A stretch of DNA of 64,000 nucleotides, from contig CAKXYI010000006.1 in NCBI GenBank assembly GCA_934899185.1, positions 41,181 to 105,180 on the forward strand. Reading direction: 5' to 3'. Both the position numbers and the translations under genes were made by a program. Each line of letters begins with the position of its first letter. Position 1 is the stretch's first letter. Of the stretch, positions 6,948-15,676 are shown in pieces. The notes under the pieces were generated by a model, which did no database searches, was not told the DNA's origin, and saw nothing but the letters and a program-made list of their open reading frames with translations. The stretch is from an uncultured Lachnospiraceae bacterium. Its GTDB lineage: Bacteria > Bacillota > Clostridia > Lachnospirales > Lachnospiraceae.

Positions 6948-9326
6948 ATGACAAGATTCCCTGAGGGCAAAGAGACGGAGACCGAGATCAGAGGTCTTTG
7001 TGCAGCAGAAGTAGAAGAAAGGATCCGACAGGGAAAGGACAATCGTGCGGATGTGGGTACGGGACTGACGACCGCAGAGATCATACGCTCGAATACATTT
7101 ACTTATTTCAACTTTATCTTTCTCGTTATTACGATTCTTTTATGTCTGGTGGGATCTTTCCGCAATCTGACTTTTTTACCGATCATCATTGCAAATACCC
7201 TGATTGGCATTATTCAGGAGATCCGTGCCAAGCGTACCTTGGAAAAGATGAGCATCTTAAACGCTCCGCATGCGATCGTGGTACGCGATGGCAGTCAAAA
7301 GAAGGTCGCTTCGGAAGAACTGGTTCAAGATGATGTGATCCTCTTGCGGGCAGGCGACCAGATCTGTGGGGATGCCAGCGTGATCTCCGGTGAGATCGCG
7401 GTCAATGAATCCCTTTTGACGGGCGAATCCGATGAGATCAAAAAAACGCAGGGAGCCGAACTTTTATCCGGCAGTTTTGTGGTGTCCGGTCAGTGCTATG
7501 CAAGGCTGACCCATGTAGGAATGGATTCTTATATATCCAAGTTGTCACTGGAAGCCAAGTCCATGGAGCGTACGGAGCAGTCCGAGATGATCCGATCCAT
7601 CAATCAACTGGTCAAGTGGGTGGGTCTTGCCATTATACCGATCGGTATGATCTTATTCTGGCAGAGTTATTTCTATAATGACGAAACGATCGCCCGCAGT
7701 GTGACGGCAGCCGTGGCGGCAGTCATTGGCATGATACCGGAGGGACTCTATCTTCTGGCAACGATAGCACTGGCACTGGGGACGATCCGGCTGGCGACCA
7801 AAAAGGTGCTTTTGCACGATATGAAAAGTATTGAGACCCTATCGCGGGTCGATGTTCTCTGTGTGGATAAGACGGGAACGATCACAGAGCCGGGTATGCA
7901 GGTTTCCCATATTTTGTGGCGCAGACAGATCATGGAAGAAAGTGGGGCAGAAGCTGCCAAGGGTCTATGGGATCGGGCGACCTTACAGGGGCTGCTGGCA
8001 GATTATGTCTATGCCTCCACAGATAACAATGCAACCATGGATGCGCTGCGGGCAGCCATGGACAAGATGACGGGAGTGGGAGCAGGCAGACGCAAACCGT
8101 CCCATATTGAGGATTTTTCGTCAGCAAATAAATATGGCAGTATGACATTTCCAGATGGCAGATATTTTCTTGGCGCACCGGAATTCATTATGAAAGATTC
8201 CTATGATACGATCGCAGAGGAGATCACCCCTTATGTGCAAAAGGGCTACCGTGTCCTCCTATTTGCAAGGCAGGAAGCGGACGGCATTTTGCCACTGGGC
8301 TATGTGACTTTGTCCAATCCCATCCGTGCCAATGCCAAGGAAACTTTTTCTTATTTTAAAGAGCAGGATGTGGCGATCCGCGTGATCTCGGGAGATAATC
8401 CACAGACCGTATCTGAGGTCGCAAGGCGTGCCGGTATTGAGGGCGCAGAGAATTACGTTGATGCGACGATGCTGGATAGTAAGGCAAAGATAAGGGATGC
8501 CGTAGAACGTTATACCGTCTTTGGCAGGGTAACGCCAAAGCAGAAGCAGTTGATCGTCAAAGCCTTGCAGGAGGCAGGACATACCGTTGCCATGACAGGC
8601 GATGGTGTCAACGACATCTTGGCAATGAAAGATGCAGATTGCAGTGTGGCAATGGCATCCGGCAGCGAGGCATGCGCGCAGGCGGCACAGGTCGTCCTTT
8701 TGGATTCGGATTTTGCCAAAATGCCGGAGGTCGTATATGAGGGCAGACAGGTCGTCAATAATGTAGGTCGTTCCGCCAGCCTTTTTTTGGTAAAGAATAT
8801 ATTCTCGCTTTTGATGTCGGTATTTTCGGCGGTCTTTATGATTACTTATCCATTGGAGCCGTCACAGATCTCCTTGATCAGTATGTTTACGATCGGTATT
8901 CCGGGATTTTTGCTGGCATTGGAGCCAAACCGCGAACGGATCAAGGGACATTTTATGCGCGGCGTCTTAGTGCGGGCACTTCCGGCAGGACTTACGGATG
9001 TTCTGGCAGTCGGTGCGCTGGTGATCTGCGGGCAGGTCTTTTCCCTTCCGGCGGAAGATATTGCGACAGCGGCGACCCTGCTTTTATGCGTGGTCGGTTT
9101 TATGATCCTGATCAAGATATCCAAACCGATGAGCGGCATCAAATACGCCATTGTGATCGGCAATATCGCGGGTTTGATCTTTGCAGGAATCTTTTGCCAT
9201 CAGTTGTTTGCCTTAAGTGCTATGTCAAAAGTCTGCATTCTTCTTATGGTCGTCTTTGCTTTTGCGGCAGAGTCCCTTTTACGTTATCTGTCACTCTTGG
9301 TTGAAAAAATTGACTGTAAATTTTAG
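6948..9326 (+). CDS. Cation-translocating P-type ATPase (CtpE-like)
   Basis: 792-aa P-type ATPase. It has the actuator motif LLTGES, phosphorylated Asp307 in DKTGTIT, hinge MTGDGVNDILAMKDAD, and about ten membrane spans. The M4 motif is IPEGLYLL, as in type II-like and CtpE pumps, and there is no CPC or N-terminal metal domain, so it is not a copper CopA. Mycobacterial CtpE moves calcium; calcium or manganese transport here is an inference. The 99-nt gap after the HMA gene contains a stem that brackets the GAGGAG ribosome site (6894-6945). A thioredoxin gene with its own promoter follows. Confidence 0.85.
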   Translation: MTRFPEGKETETEIRGLCAAEVEERIRQGKDNRADVGTGLTTAEIIRSNTFTYFNFIFLVITILLCLVGSFRNLTFLPIIIANTLIGIIQEIRAKRTLEKMSILNAPHAIVVRDGSQKKVASEELVQDDVILLRAGDQICGDASVISGEIAVNESLLTGESDEIKKTQGAELLSGSFVVSGQCYARLTHVGMDSYISKLSLEAKSMERTEQSEMIRSINQLVKWVGLAIIPIGMILFWQSYFYNDETIARSVTAAVAAVIGMIPEGLYLLATIALALGTIRLATKKVLLHDMKSIETLSRVDVLCVDKTGTITEPGMQVSHILWRRQIMEESGAEAAKGLWDRATLQGLLADYVYASTDNNATMDALRAAMDKMTGVGAGRRKPSHIEDFSSANKYGSMTFPDGRYFLGAPEFIMKDSYDTIAEEITPYVQKGYRVLLFARQEADGILPLGYVTLSNPIRANAKETFSYFKEQDVAIRVISGDNPQTVSEVARRAGIEGAENYVDATMLDSKAKIRDAVERYTVFGRVTPKQKQLIVKALQEAGHTVAMTGDGVNDILAMKDADCSVAMASGSEACAQAAQVVLLDSDFAKMPEVVYEGRQVVNNVGRSASLFLVKNIFSLLMSVFSAVFMITYPLEPSQISLISMFTIGIPGFLLALEPNRERIKGHFMRGVLVRALPAGLTDVLAVGALVICGQVFSLPAEDIATAATLLLCVVGFMILIKISKPMSGIKYAIVIGNIAGLIFAGIFCHQLFALSAMSKVCILLMVVFAFAAESLLRYLSLLVEKIDCKF

Positions 9327-9338
9327 GTGTTATATAAT
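9310..9338 (+). promoter_or_regulatory. Sigma-A promoter of trxA
   Basis: TTGACT (9310-9315), 17 nt, TATAAT (9333-9338); the -35 lies within the end of the ATPase gene. Confidence 0.75.
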
Positions 9339-9407
9339 ATATGTTCATTCAATGGAACATAATAAAATGTAAGTGCCCGTAAAGGGCAGGAAAGGCAGGA
9401 ATTTATT

Positions 9408-9716
9408 ATGGTGAAAAAGATTACAAATAATGATATGACAGAGGTTTTGGCAGAAAAGGTTGCACTGGTCGACTTCTCCGCAACATGGTGCGGACCATGT
9501 CAGATGCTGGCGCCGGTTGTGGATGCTTTGGCAGAGGAGATGGCAGGACAGGTCGCTGTCTATAATGTAGATGTAGACGCCAACTCGGATCTTGCTATGC
9601 GGTATAGAGTGATGAGCGTTCCGTCTTTGCTCCTTTTCAAGGATGGACAGCTGGCAGGACAGACTGTGGGCTATCAGAGCGCGGATGAAATCAAGGCATT
9701 TATTGCAAACAACTAG
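9408..9716 (+). CDS. trxA: Thioredoxin
   Basis: 102-aa cytosolic thioredoxin, a disulfide reductant. The redox site is WCGPC (Cys28/Cys31), followed by the conserved cis-Pro in SVPSLLLF. Length is standard. It has its own strong promoter, and the next membrane-protein gene starts within 15 nt, so the two are probably co-transcribed. No thioredoxin reductase gene is adjacent. Start ATG follows GGCAGGAA. Confidence 0.95.
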   Translation: MVKKITNNDMTEVLAEKVALVDFSATWCGPCQMLAPVVDALAEEMAGQVAVYNVDVDANSDLAMRYRVMSVPSLLLFKDGQLAGQTVGYQSADEIKAFIANN

Positions 9717-9730
9717 GAGGTATGACCCTT

Positions 9731-10312
9731 ATGATGGATAAATTAAAAAGTATTAAGATCGATGTGACATTAGCAGCAGTGCTCAGCGTGGTACTGGGGG
9801 TACTGCTCGTTATATGGCCGGCAACCGTGATCACGGTCTTGGCACGCGTGATCGCTATTATCCTTATGGTGTCGGGGATTGTTTCTCTGATACCGCGTCT
9901 GATAGATGAGGTCAAGTCTTATACCTCGATCATTGTTTCCCTACTTATCACACTGATCGGGCTTTGGATGTTCTTAAGCCCACAGGCAGTTGCATCCATC
10001 ATCCCGATTGCAATTGGTGTTCTTTTGGTGGTACATGGTGTGCAGGATCTTTCTCTCGCCTTTGAGGGTAAAAAGACCAAGGCGCACAACTGGTGGAGTA
10101 TTCTTTTGATGGCGATCTTAAATATCGTTTTAGGCGTGCTTTGCATCTGTAATGCTTTTGGCTTGGTCAAATTAGGCATGATCCTGATCGGTATCATGCT
10201 GATCTACGATGGCGTATCTGATATGTTCATCGTACATAAGGTCAACAAGGCATCCAAGGAATTTGTGGACTCTACCATCCTTCACGAAGAAAATCTGGAT
10301 GACTACATGTAA
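9731..10312 (+). CDS. DUF308/HdeD-like membrane protein
   Basis: About 193-aa integral membrane protein with six hydrophobic segments in pairs (for example LAAVLSVVLGVLLVIW and ILNIVLGVLCICNAF), matching the DUF308/HdeD fold of unknown function. AGGAGG at 9715-9720 overlaps the trxA stop region. The ATG at 9722 would be only 1 nt from it, so I take the ATG at 9731. The charged C-terminal tail is cytosolic. Close spacing suggests an operon with trxA. Confidence 0.8.
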   Translation: MMDKLKSIKIDVTLAAVLSVVLGVLLVIWPATVITVLARVIAIILMVSGIVSLIPRLIDEVKSYTSIIVSLLITLIGLWMFLSPQAVASIIPIAIGVLLVVHGVQDLSLAFEGKKTKAHNWWSILLMAILNIVLGVLCICNAFGLVKLGMILIGIMLIYDGVSDMFIVHKVNKASKEFVDSTILHEENLDDYM

Positions 10313-10336
10313 GATAGGAAAGTTGGCGAAATATTT

Positions 10337-10567
10337 ATGAGACAGATGGAGTTTAAGATGGAAAGGCAGAATCTGGTTGAAGTAGGACAGACTCTCTCGG
10401 TGACAGAAAGCAAACTCCCGAATTCCTACTACTATACGCTGGAACATGCCTATGCCATGTCCGGCAACTATACAACCTTGGAGCGTTTGAAATCGCGTCA
10501 GGGTAAAGTCGTGGATATAAAAGAAACGCCAAAAGGCTTTTTTGTAACCATGGAATTTGACGAATAA
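10337..10567 (+). CDS. Conserved small hypothetical protein (76 aa)
   Basis: Soluble 76-aa protein with no recognised domain, signal or Cys. The sequence (LPNSYYYTLEHAYAMSGNY, then SRQGKVVDIKETPKGFFVTM) reads as a small alpha plus beta fold. It lies between the DUF308 gene and an HD-GYP gene with gaps of 24 and 12 nt, so it is probably in the same transcript. A tight operon position and non-random codon use support a real gene; function unknown. Confidence 0.65.
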   Translation: MRQMEFKMERQNLVEVGQTLSVTESKLPNSYYYTLEHAYAMSGNYTTLERLKSRQGKVVDIKETPKGFFVTMEFDE

Positions 10568-10579
10568 AGAGGTAAGATA

Positions 10580-11632
10580 ATGCGATATGTTCCAGCGGGG
10601 CAACTGCAGCCGGGCATGGTCTTGGGGCAGGGGCTTCATGATGCATCGGGGCGGATGCTGTTGGCGCCGAATACATCATTGACAAATGAAAATATTACAT
10701 ACATAAAGTTTTTGGGAATCGCTGGGGTCTATATCGATGATGAGATCGCAAGAGATATTCGGGTGACGGATGTGGTGCGCCCAGAAGTCAAGAGCGAAGC
10801 CGTATCCATGATCCAACAGTTCTTTTGCCGCTCAGCAGAGAATGTGGAACTGGATGCAGAGGAGCGTCTGGTACGCCTGGTAGTTGAGAATGTCGTAAAT
10901 GATGTGCTTTCCAACGAAGCCGTCATGTATAATATGGTCGATATCAAGACCTATAATGATTACACTTATTTTCACTCCATGAATACCGGGGTGCTGGCGG
11001 GTATTTTGGGTGTAAAGATGGAACTGCCGGAAGATGATCTAAATGCCTTGGTGACAGCGGCGTTTTTGCATGATGTCGGAAAGGTCTTTGTACTGCCAGA
11101 TCTTGTCAATGCGACACGCAAACTGACACCGGCAGAGGAAGAAGAAATGAAGCAGCACGCCTGGGCGGGCTATGAGTATCTGCGCAAAGGATATTCCTTT
11201 GGCGATACGGTCAATGAGACGGTCCATCAGCACCATGAGTGGTACAATGGCGGCGGCTATCCCAACCACTTAAAAGGCAAGGAATTGCTGCGCAATGCAA
11301 GGATATTAAAGGCGGCAGATGTCTATGATACCATGACATCACAGCGACCGGGACGCAAGTCCTACCAGCCGGCAGAGGTGATCGAATATATTATGTCGCG
11401 CACCGGCATGGAGTTTGATCCCAAGGTTGTGGAGACTATGGTCGCAGGCTTTTGTATCTACCCGGTGGGGAGCGAAGTCGTCCTGTCAGATGGCAGACAT
11501 GCGATTGTTGTGGAAAATCATCCGGGCTTTGTACAAAGACCAACCGTCCGCCTCTTGGAGGATGGAAAAGAAATCAATCTGCGCGGAGATAGGAGCGCAT
11601 ACAACATTACCATTGTAAAACTAATGATCTAG
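10580..11632 (+). CDS. HD-GYP domain phosphodiesterase
   Basis: 350-aa protein with an N-terminal region (1-110) lacking a clear sensor fold and an HD-GYP domain (about 120-290). The HD dyad is in AAFLHDVGKVFV, the second His cluster in VHQHHEWYNGGGYP, and AADVYDTM follows. HD-GYP enzymes hydrolyse cyclic di-GMP or related dinucleotides. All metal-ligand positions I can see are present, so it is probably active. A C-terminal beta segment (GSEVVLSDGRHAIVVEN) follows. RBS AGAGGTAAG precedes ATG 10580. No GGDEF gene is in the window. Confidence 0.85.
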   Translation: MRYVPAGQLQPGMVLGQGLHDASGRMLLAPNTSLTNENITYIKFLGIAGVYIDDEIARDIRVTDVVRPEVKSEAVSMIQQFFCRSAENVELDAEERLVRLVVENVVNDVLSNEAVMYNMVDIKTYNDYTYFHSMNTGVLAGILGVKMELPEDDLNALVTAAFLHDVGKVFVLPDLVNATRKLTPAEEEEMKQHAWAGYEYLRKGYSFGDTVNETVHQHHEWYNGGGYPNHLKGKELLRNARILKAADVYDTMTSQRPGRKSYQPAEVIEYIMSRTGMEFDPKVVETMVAGFCIYPVGSEVVLSDGRHAIVVENHPGFVQRPTVRLLEDGKEINLRGDRSAYNITIVKLMI

Positions 11633-11640
11633 GAGAGCAT

Positions 11641-12201
11641 ATGGCAAATCAAGGCAAGAATGGGATCGATGTGATTCTTGCGGAAAGTCTGAAAGAATTA
11701 AGTAAGACAAGACCCATCGAAAAAATTACAATCAAGGAAATAACGGATAAGGCGGGTGTGATCCGTCCGACCTTTTATAACCATTTTCAGGATAAGTATG
11801 AATTGTTAGAGTGGATCGTGCGCGAAGATCTGATGGAACCGGCAATGCCGCTTTTTGATAACGGACTTTTGCGGGAGGGGATCACCTATCTTTTTACTGC
11901 CATGGAAAAGGAACGGGACTTCTATGAGAAGGCAGTCCGCTTAGAGGGACAGAATTCTTTTGTGGAGATGATGGAAGATGCCGTGCAGAAACTGATCTTA
12001 CAGCGGATGAACAAGGAAAAATTGCGGGAAAGGATCACCTATTCCTGGCTGAGCCCGGAGAGAATCGCAGCTTATTATGCCCACATGGCATGCAATGTTG
12101 CCGTGCAGTGGGTCGAGGGTGGCATGCAGGTGCCGATAGCGGAATTGGTCGAAGTTTATGTGATCATGGCACAGAAATCCATGATTGAAATTATCAGTTG
12201 A
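11641..12201 (+). CDS. TetR/AcrR family transcriptional regulator
   Basis: 186-aa regulator with an N-terminal helix-turn-helix (KITIKEITDKAGVIRPTFYN, residues about 24-44) followed by NHFQDKYELLEW, the typical TetR N-terminal domain. The C-terminal ligand-binding half is helical and divergent. It starts 9 nt after the HD-GYP stop with AGGAGAG as ribosome site, so it is in the same transcriptional unit. Targets are unknown; the MntP-like gene 145 nt downstream is one candidate. Confidence 0.85.
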   Translation: MANQGKNGIDVILAESLKELSKTRPIEKITIKEITDKAGVIRPTFYNHFQDKYELLEWIVREDLMEPAMPLFDNGLLREGITYLFTAMEKERDFYEKAVRLEGQNSFVEMMEDAVQKLILQRMNKEKLRERITYSWLSPERIAAYYAHMACNVAVQWVEGGMQVPIAELVEVYVIMAQKSMIEIIS

Positions 12202-12346
12202 TATATACATATCATCTAAAATGTATAGTGCTTTATTACAGTGGTCTGCGTTTGCATATGTAATGGAGCAGACAAGTCTCTTATACTATAATAGCGGTTT
12301 CGATAGAGACCATAGTTTGATTCTAAGATATCGGTAGGAGGATTCC

Positions 12347-12931
12347 ATGAATTGGATTGAGAATATATTGATCATTGCGGGCATCAGTCTTGATATTTTT
12401 GCCGCAATGGAGATCGAGGGAGCCATGCTTGCAGATGTAAAGCGTAAGTCGCTGATGATCGCAAGTACGATCGTGACCTTATTACAGTTGATTTTTTTCT
12501 TTGGCGGCTATTTTGTCTGCTATGAGTTGGAGAAGTATCAGATTATTCAGAATGCAAAAGAAATCGGATATATCGTGGCAACCGTTGTGTTTGCCCTTTT
12601 GGGAATCCGCCTGATCGTCAAGGCGATCAAACGTGAATTTGTCCAGGAAAAACGCAGGGATGATATCCGTGTGCGTGACTATATCAAGATTATTGCCGTT
12701 ACCAGTTTTTATACCCTGTGTGCCGGTTGTGCCTGCGGATTCGTCGGTACATCCATTGCTATGATGGGTCTTGTTATCCTGGTATGTTCGATCTTAGTTG
12801 TTGTTTCCGGCATCTACACGGGATATCATTTCGGTTTTGAGTCCAAGACCGGTGCTTATGCTGCCGGAGCACTTTTGCTCTGGGTCGCAGGAGGCGAGAT
12901 TTTACTGCGCAATGTCATGCATGTGATCTAA
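12347..12931 (+). CDS. MntP-like membrane protein (putative manganese efflux pump)
   Basis: 194-aa polytopic membrane protein with six spans and the internal two-fold symmetry of the MntP/YtaF (DUF204) families. The first span has GISLDIFAAMEIEGA, resembling the Asp-containing motif of MntP. The second half contains CAGCACGFVGTS, which is Cys-rich and unlike MntP, so the substrate is uncertain. GGAGGATTCC precedes the ATG. The 145-nt upstream region lacks a recognisable yybP-ykoY manganese riboswitch. Confidence 0.65.
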   Translation: MNWIENILIIAGISLDIFAAMEIEGAMLADVKRKSLMIASTIVTLLQLIFFFGGYFVCYELEKYQIIQNAKEIGYIVATVVFALLGIRLIVKAIKREFVQEKRRDDIRVRDYIKIIAVTSFYTLCAGCACGFVGTSIAMMGLVILVCSILVVVSGIYTGYHFGFESKTGAYAAGALLLWVAGGEILLRNVMHVI

Positions 12932-12937
12932 TAAAAT

Positions 12938-12982
12938 AAGCCTGTATATATCAAATAAAACTTTGGTATATACAGGCTTTTT
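12938..12982. terminator. Terminator between convergent genes
   Basis: AAGCCTGTATATA pairs with TATATACAGGCTT, followed by TTTTT. It serves the MntP-like gene, and perhaps the convergent minus-strand gene. Confidence 0.8.
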
Positions 12983-12987
12983 GGGTC

Positions 12988-13650
12988 TTAATTTTTGTTT
13001 GTCTCGAAATTCTCCGGAACCTTTACGGGACCGTCTGTGCTGTCTTCGGATAAAAGCCCCCGCAAATGCCGCAGGATACTTGGTGCCAGCATGAGGTTTC
13101 TGGATTCGACCTGTTCGATCAGATAAGAGATCTTGTCTGTTTTTCCAAGCGCCAGATAACAGTCGCCCAGCATATTATAATTCTGGCTGATGTCGGTGCC
13201 GATGGCAACACCAAATTCTAAGACACTGATGGCATCTGCCAAAAGGCCCTGTTCGATCAGGGCAGCACCATAATCCTTGAGGGTAATGGTCAAAAGATCA
13301 AAATCCTCGCCGATGGATTGCATGGTCGTCAAGTTGGCAACGCCGTAGGATTCCTTTAATTCGGTATTGGTCTTGCCAGTCAGATTTAAGAGGCGTTTTT
13401 TAGATAAATCTCTTAAGGTATTTTCCAGAGAACAAATCGCAGGATCTTTTGAGAAACCCAGTGGAAATTTATCCAGAGGAATGGTAATATATTTAATATT
13501 GTCAAGATCGGCAGAGGGAGCCGCGTTGGCAGCCGCCTCTCTTTCCCAGAAGGATTGTGTGACTTCATCCTGCTTTTTGTTCAGACTTTTATAACGGATG
13601 GCAAGAAAGATGCCAATGCCGAGAAATATGGCTAAAAAAGGGAACTTCAT
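12988..13650 (-). CDS. Membrane-anchored TPR-like hypothetical protein
   Basis: 220-aa protein with one N-terminal membrane anchor (FPFLAIFLGIGIFLAIR), a polar linker, then helical pairs that read like tetratricopeptide repeats (DYGAALIEQGLLADAISVLE, then YNMLGDCYLALGKTDK). Probably a protein-interaction module at the inner membrane face. The start at 13650 follows AAAGGACAGGGT; a 39-residue upstream extension has no ribosome site. Function unknown. Confidence 0.75.
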   Translation of the reverse strand: MKFPFLAIFLGIGIFLAIRYKSLNKKQDEVTQSFWEREAAANAAPSADLDNIKYITIPLDKFPLGFSKDPAICSLENTLRDLSKKRLLNLTGKTNTELKESYGVANLTTMQSIGEDFDLLTITLKDYGAALIEQGLLADAISVLEFGVAIGTDISQNYNMLGDCYLALGKTDKISYLIEQVESRNLMLAPSILRHLRGLLSEDSTDGPVKVPENFETNKN

Positions 13651-13727
13651 ACCCTGTCCTTTCTGAAACAAAGTCGTGTTTACGATATGTTTCTTAAAAT
13701 AAATGAAAACTAAGCGAGGTGTTTGAA

Positions 13728-13835
13728 ATGACATACTATAAGCAGTCAAAAAAAAGAAGGATCGCATCTGCTGTGATCATTTTGGTGATCATCGGATGTA
13801 TGCTTGCTACGATGCTTCTTGCCTGTCTTCTTTAA
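13728..13835 (+). CDS. 35-aa single-pass membrane microprotein
   Basis: Reads MTYYKQSKKRRIASA then a hydrophobic stretch (VIILVIIGCMLATMLLA) and stops. It has a basic N-terminus plus one membrane helix, so probably N-in. GAGGTG lies 7 nt before the ATG. It is divergent from the TPR-like gene. The combination of ribosome site, complete ORF and clear transmembrane topology supports a real small gene, but no family was recognised. Confidence 0.5.
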   Translation: MTYYKQSKKRRIASAVIILVIIGCMLATMLLACLL

Positions 13836-13886
13836 AAATATACTAAAACTGCCAGACCACGTCAACGATATTCGTCTCTTTAGATA

Positions 13887-13914
13887 TTGAAAAGCGGGGG
13901 CAAGGTAGTATAAA
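13887..13914 (+). promoter_or_regulatory. Sigma-A promoter of the VanW-like gene
   Basis: TTGAAA (13887-13892), 16 nt, TATAAA (13909-13914), about 50 nt before the start codon. Confidence 0.6.
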
Positions 13915-13965
13915 ATGAACTCTGAACCGATAGGATAGAGATAATAATAATGATGAGAGGTTATT

Positions 13966-15573
13966 ATGAAGAATAGAATGAGAATGTTAGTTGCGGCATT
14001 TGGGATCGTATGCGGTATAGGTCTTGCCTTCCCGGTGCAGCAGGTTTCAGCAGAAGAGAATACCAATGATACGACACAGGATGGCGCAGTCATTCAGGAT
14101 CATATTTCCATTGGCGGGACAGATGTATCCGGTATGAACCTAGACGAGGCAAATGCGGTTGTGCAGCAGTATGTCGACCAGTATCAGGATGTGACGTTTA
14201 CATTGACCGCAGATGATAAGAGCATTGAGGCGGATGGCGATGACATCGGTCTTTGCGCCAAGAATGCAGATGTGACAGAGCGTGCCCTCAATTATGGAAA
14301 AGAAGGCAATCTGATCGAACGATTCAAGGCAAATGCAGATATGAAGGCTGGCAAGGAAAAGGATTTTTCTATTTCCCTGACTTCCGATACGGCGACGGTC
14401 GAGGCTTTCTTAAATGAAAACAAATCAAATCTTGTTACAGAGGCAGTGGACAATACGGTAAAACGTGTGGATGGCAAGTTTGAGTATGTGGAAGGATCTG
14501 AGGGCGTGGCTCTTATGACCGGAAAATCTGCGGTAAAGATCGCTGATTTCATTTCTACAGATTGGGATGGCAAAGATGCTTCCATTGAACTTTTGACAGA
14601 AAAAGATGAGCCGAGAGGCACCAAGGAAGAACTGGAAAGCATTCAGGATGTACTTGGTTCTTATCATACAGACTTTGGTACTGTGGTAAACGGACGTACC
14701 AACAATATCAAGACCGGTGCAAGCAAGTTGGATGGTCTTGTGGTATATCCGGGAGAGACTGTTTCCGTATCTGAAGCCATTGGACCGACAACCGCAGAGA
14801 ACGGCTATTATCCGGCTGGTTCTTATGAGAACGGGACGACGGTTGAGACCTATGGCGGTGGTATCTGTCAGGTATCGACGACGCTTTACAATGCAGTCAT
14901 CCGTGCAGAACTTGAGATTGTGACCAGAGCTGCGCACTCCATGATCGTTTCCTATGTAGAACCGTCCATGGATGCTGCAATCGCGGATGGTATCAAGGAT
15001 CTGCAGTTTAAGAATAATCAGGAAACTCCGATCTATATTGAGGGTTACACCAGTGGTGGTATCATTTACTTCAATATTTATGGTAAGGAAACCAGACCTT
15101 CCAACCGTCGTGTGGATTTTGTCAGTGAAGTGACAAGCCAGACAGAGCCGGAGAAGGAATACGTTGCCGTTGGCGATCAGCCGGTAGGCTATATCGAGAC
15201 AACGACCAAGCCGCACATTGGCTATACGGCAAGACTTTGGAAGATCGTTTATGAAAATGATGTGGAAGTCAGCCGCAAGGTATTTAACAACAGCAAATAC
15301 AATCCTTCTAAGGAAGTGATCTCTGTCGGCGTTGGCGGTGCTACGCCGGAAGCGGCAGCTGCTATCAATGCAGCGATCGCAACCAAGGATGATGCAACGA
15401 TCCGTTCTACAATCGCAAGTTATACACCGGAAGCCCAGGCGGCAGCAGCCCAGGCAGCAGCAGATGCAGCAGCGGCCCAGGCGGCAGCAGACGCGGCAGC
15501 GCAGGCGGCGCAGGCAGCCCAGCAGCAGACCCAGACGACAACACCGGATGCGACCGGAACAACGGCACAGTAG
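13966..15573 (+). CDS. VanW family secreted/cell-wall protein with Ala/Gln-rich tail
   Basis: 535-aa exported protein. A signal peptide (residues 1-29, ending QQVSAEE) is followed by two putative peptidoglycan-binding-4 segments (about 45-215). The VanW domain (about 235-365) carries GGGICQVSTTLYNAVIRAEL, and a later beta-rich segment contains VSRKVFNNSKYNPS. From about residue 485 the protein becomes an Ala/Gln repeat tail (QAAAAQAAADAAAAQ type) ending in Thr-rich sequence, likely an extended wall-spanning or disordered tether. VanW proteins are linked to the envelope but have no settled activity. No sortase motif is visible. Monocistronic. Confidence 0.85.
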   Translation: MKNRMRMLVAAFGIVCGIGLAFPVQQVSAEENTNDTTQDGAVIQDHISIGGTDVSGMNLDEANAVVQQYVDQYQDVTFTLTADDKSIEADGDDIGLCAKNADVTERALNYGKEGNLIERFKANADMKAGKEKDFSISLTSDTATVEAFLNENKSNLVTEAVDNTVKRVDGKFEYVEGSEGVALMTGKSAVKIADFISTDWDGKDASIELLTEKDEPRGTKEELESIQDVLGSYHTDFGTVVNGRTNNIKTGASKLDGLVVYPGETVSVSEAIGPTTAENGYYPAGSYENGTTVETYGGGICQVSTTLYNAVIRAELEIVTRAAHSMIVSYVEPSMDAAIADGIKDLQFKNNQETPIYIEGYTSGGIIYFNIYGKETRPSNRRVDFVSEVTSQTEPEKEYVAVGDQPVGYIETTTKPHIGYTARLWKIVYENDVEVSRKVFNNSKYNPSKEVISVGVGGATPEAAAAINAAIATKDDATIRSTIASYTPEAQAAAAQAAADAAAAQAAADAAAQAAQAAQQQTQTTTPDATGTTAQ

Positions 15574-15610
15574 GATTGCGGGCAATTACACAAAAAGAGA
15601 TAGCATAGAA

Positions 15611-15636
15611 AAGGCTGCTTGGGTTCAAGCAGCCTT
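15611..15636 (+). terminator. Hairpin after the VanW-like gene
   Basis: AAGGCTGCTTG pairs with CAAGCAGCCTT (11 bp, 4-nt loop), but only a weak T content follows. Possible terminator or processing hairpin. Confidence 0.4.
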
Positions 15637-15676
15637 ATGGTACATATATAGTAGATAGGACAAAGAGGACAGACAG

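Noticed and set aside
6948..9326. Copper-exporting CopA assignment for the P-ATPase
   Set aside because: No CPC motif in M4 and no N-terminal HMA domain; PEGL points to the CtpE/type II-like group.
12202..12346. Manganese (yybP-ykoY) riboswitch before the MntP-like gene
   Set aside because: Looked for the conserved core; only short unrelated hairpins are present.
14425..15585. Long antisense open frame (386 codons) opposite the VanW-like gene
   Set aside because: Arises from the biased codon use and Ala/Gln tract of the real gene; Cys/Arg-rich, no ribosome site and no domain.
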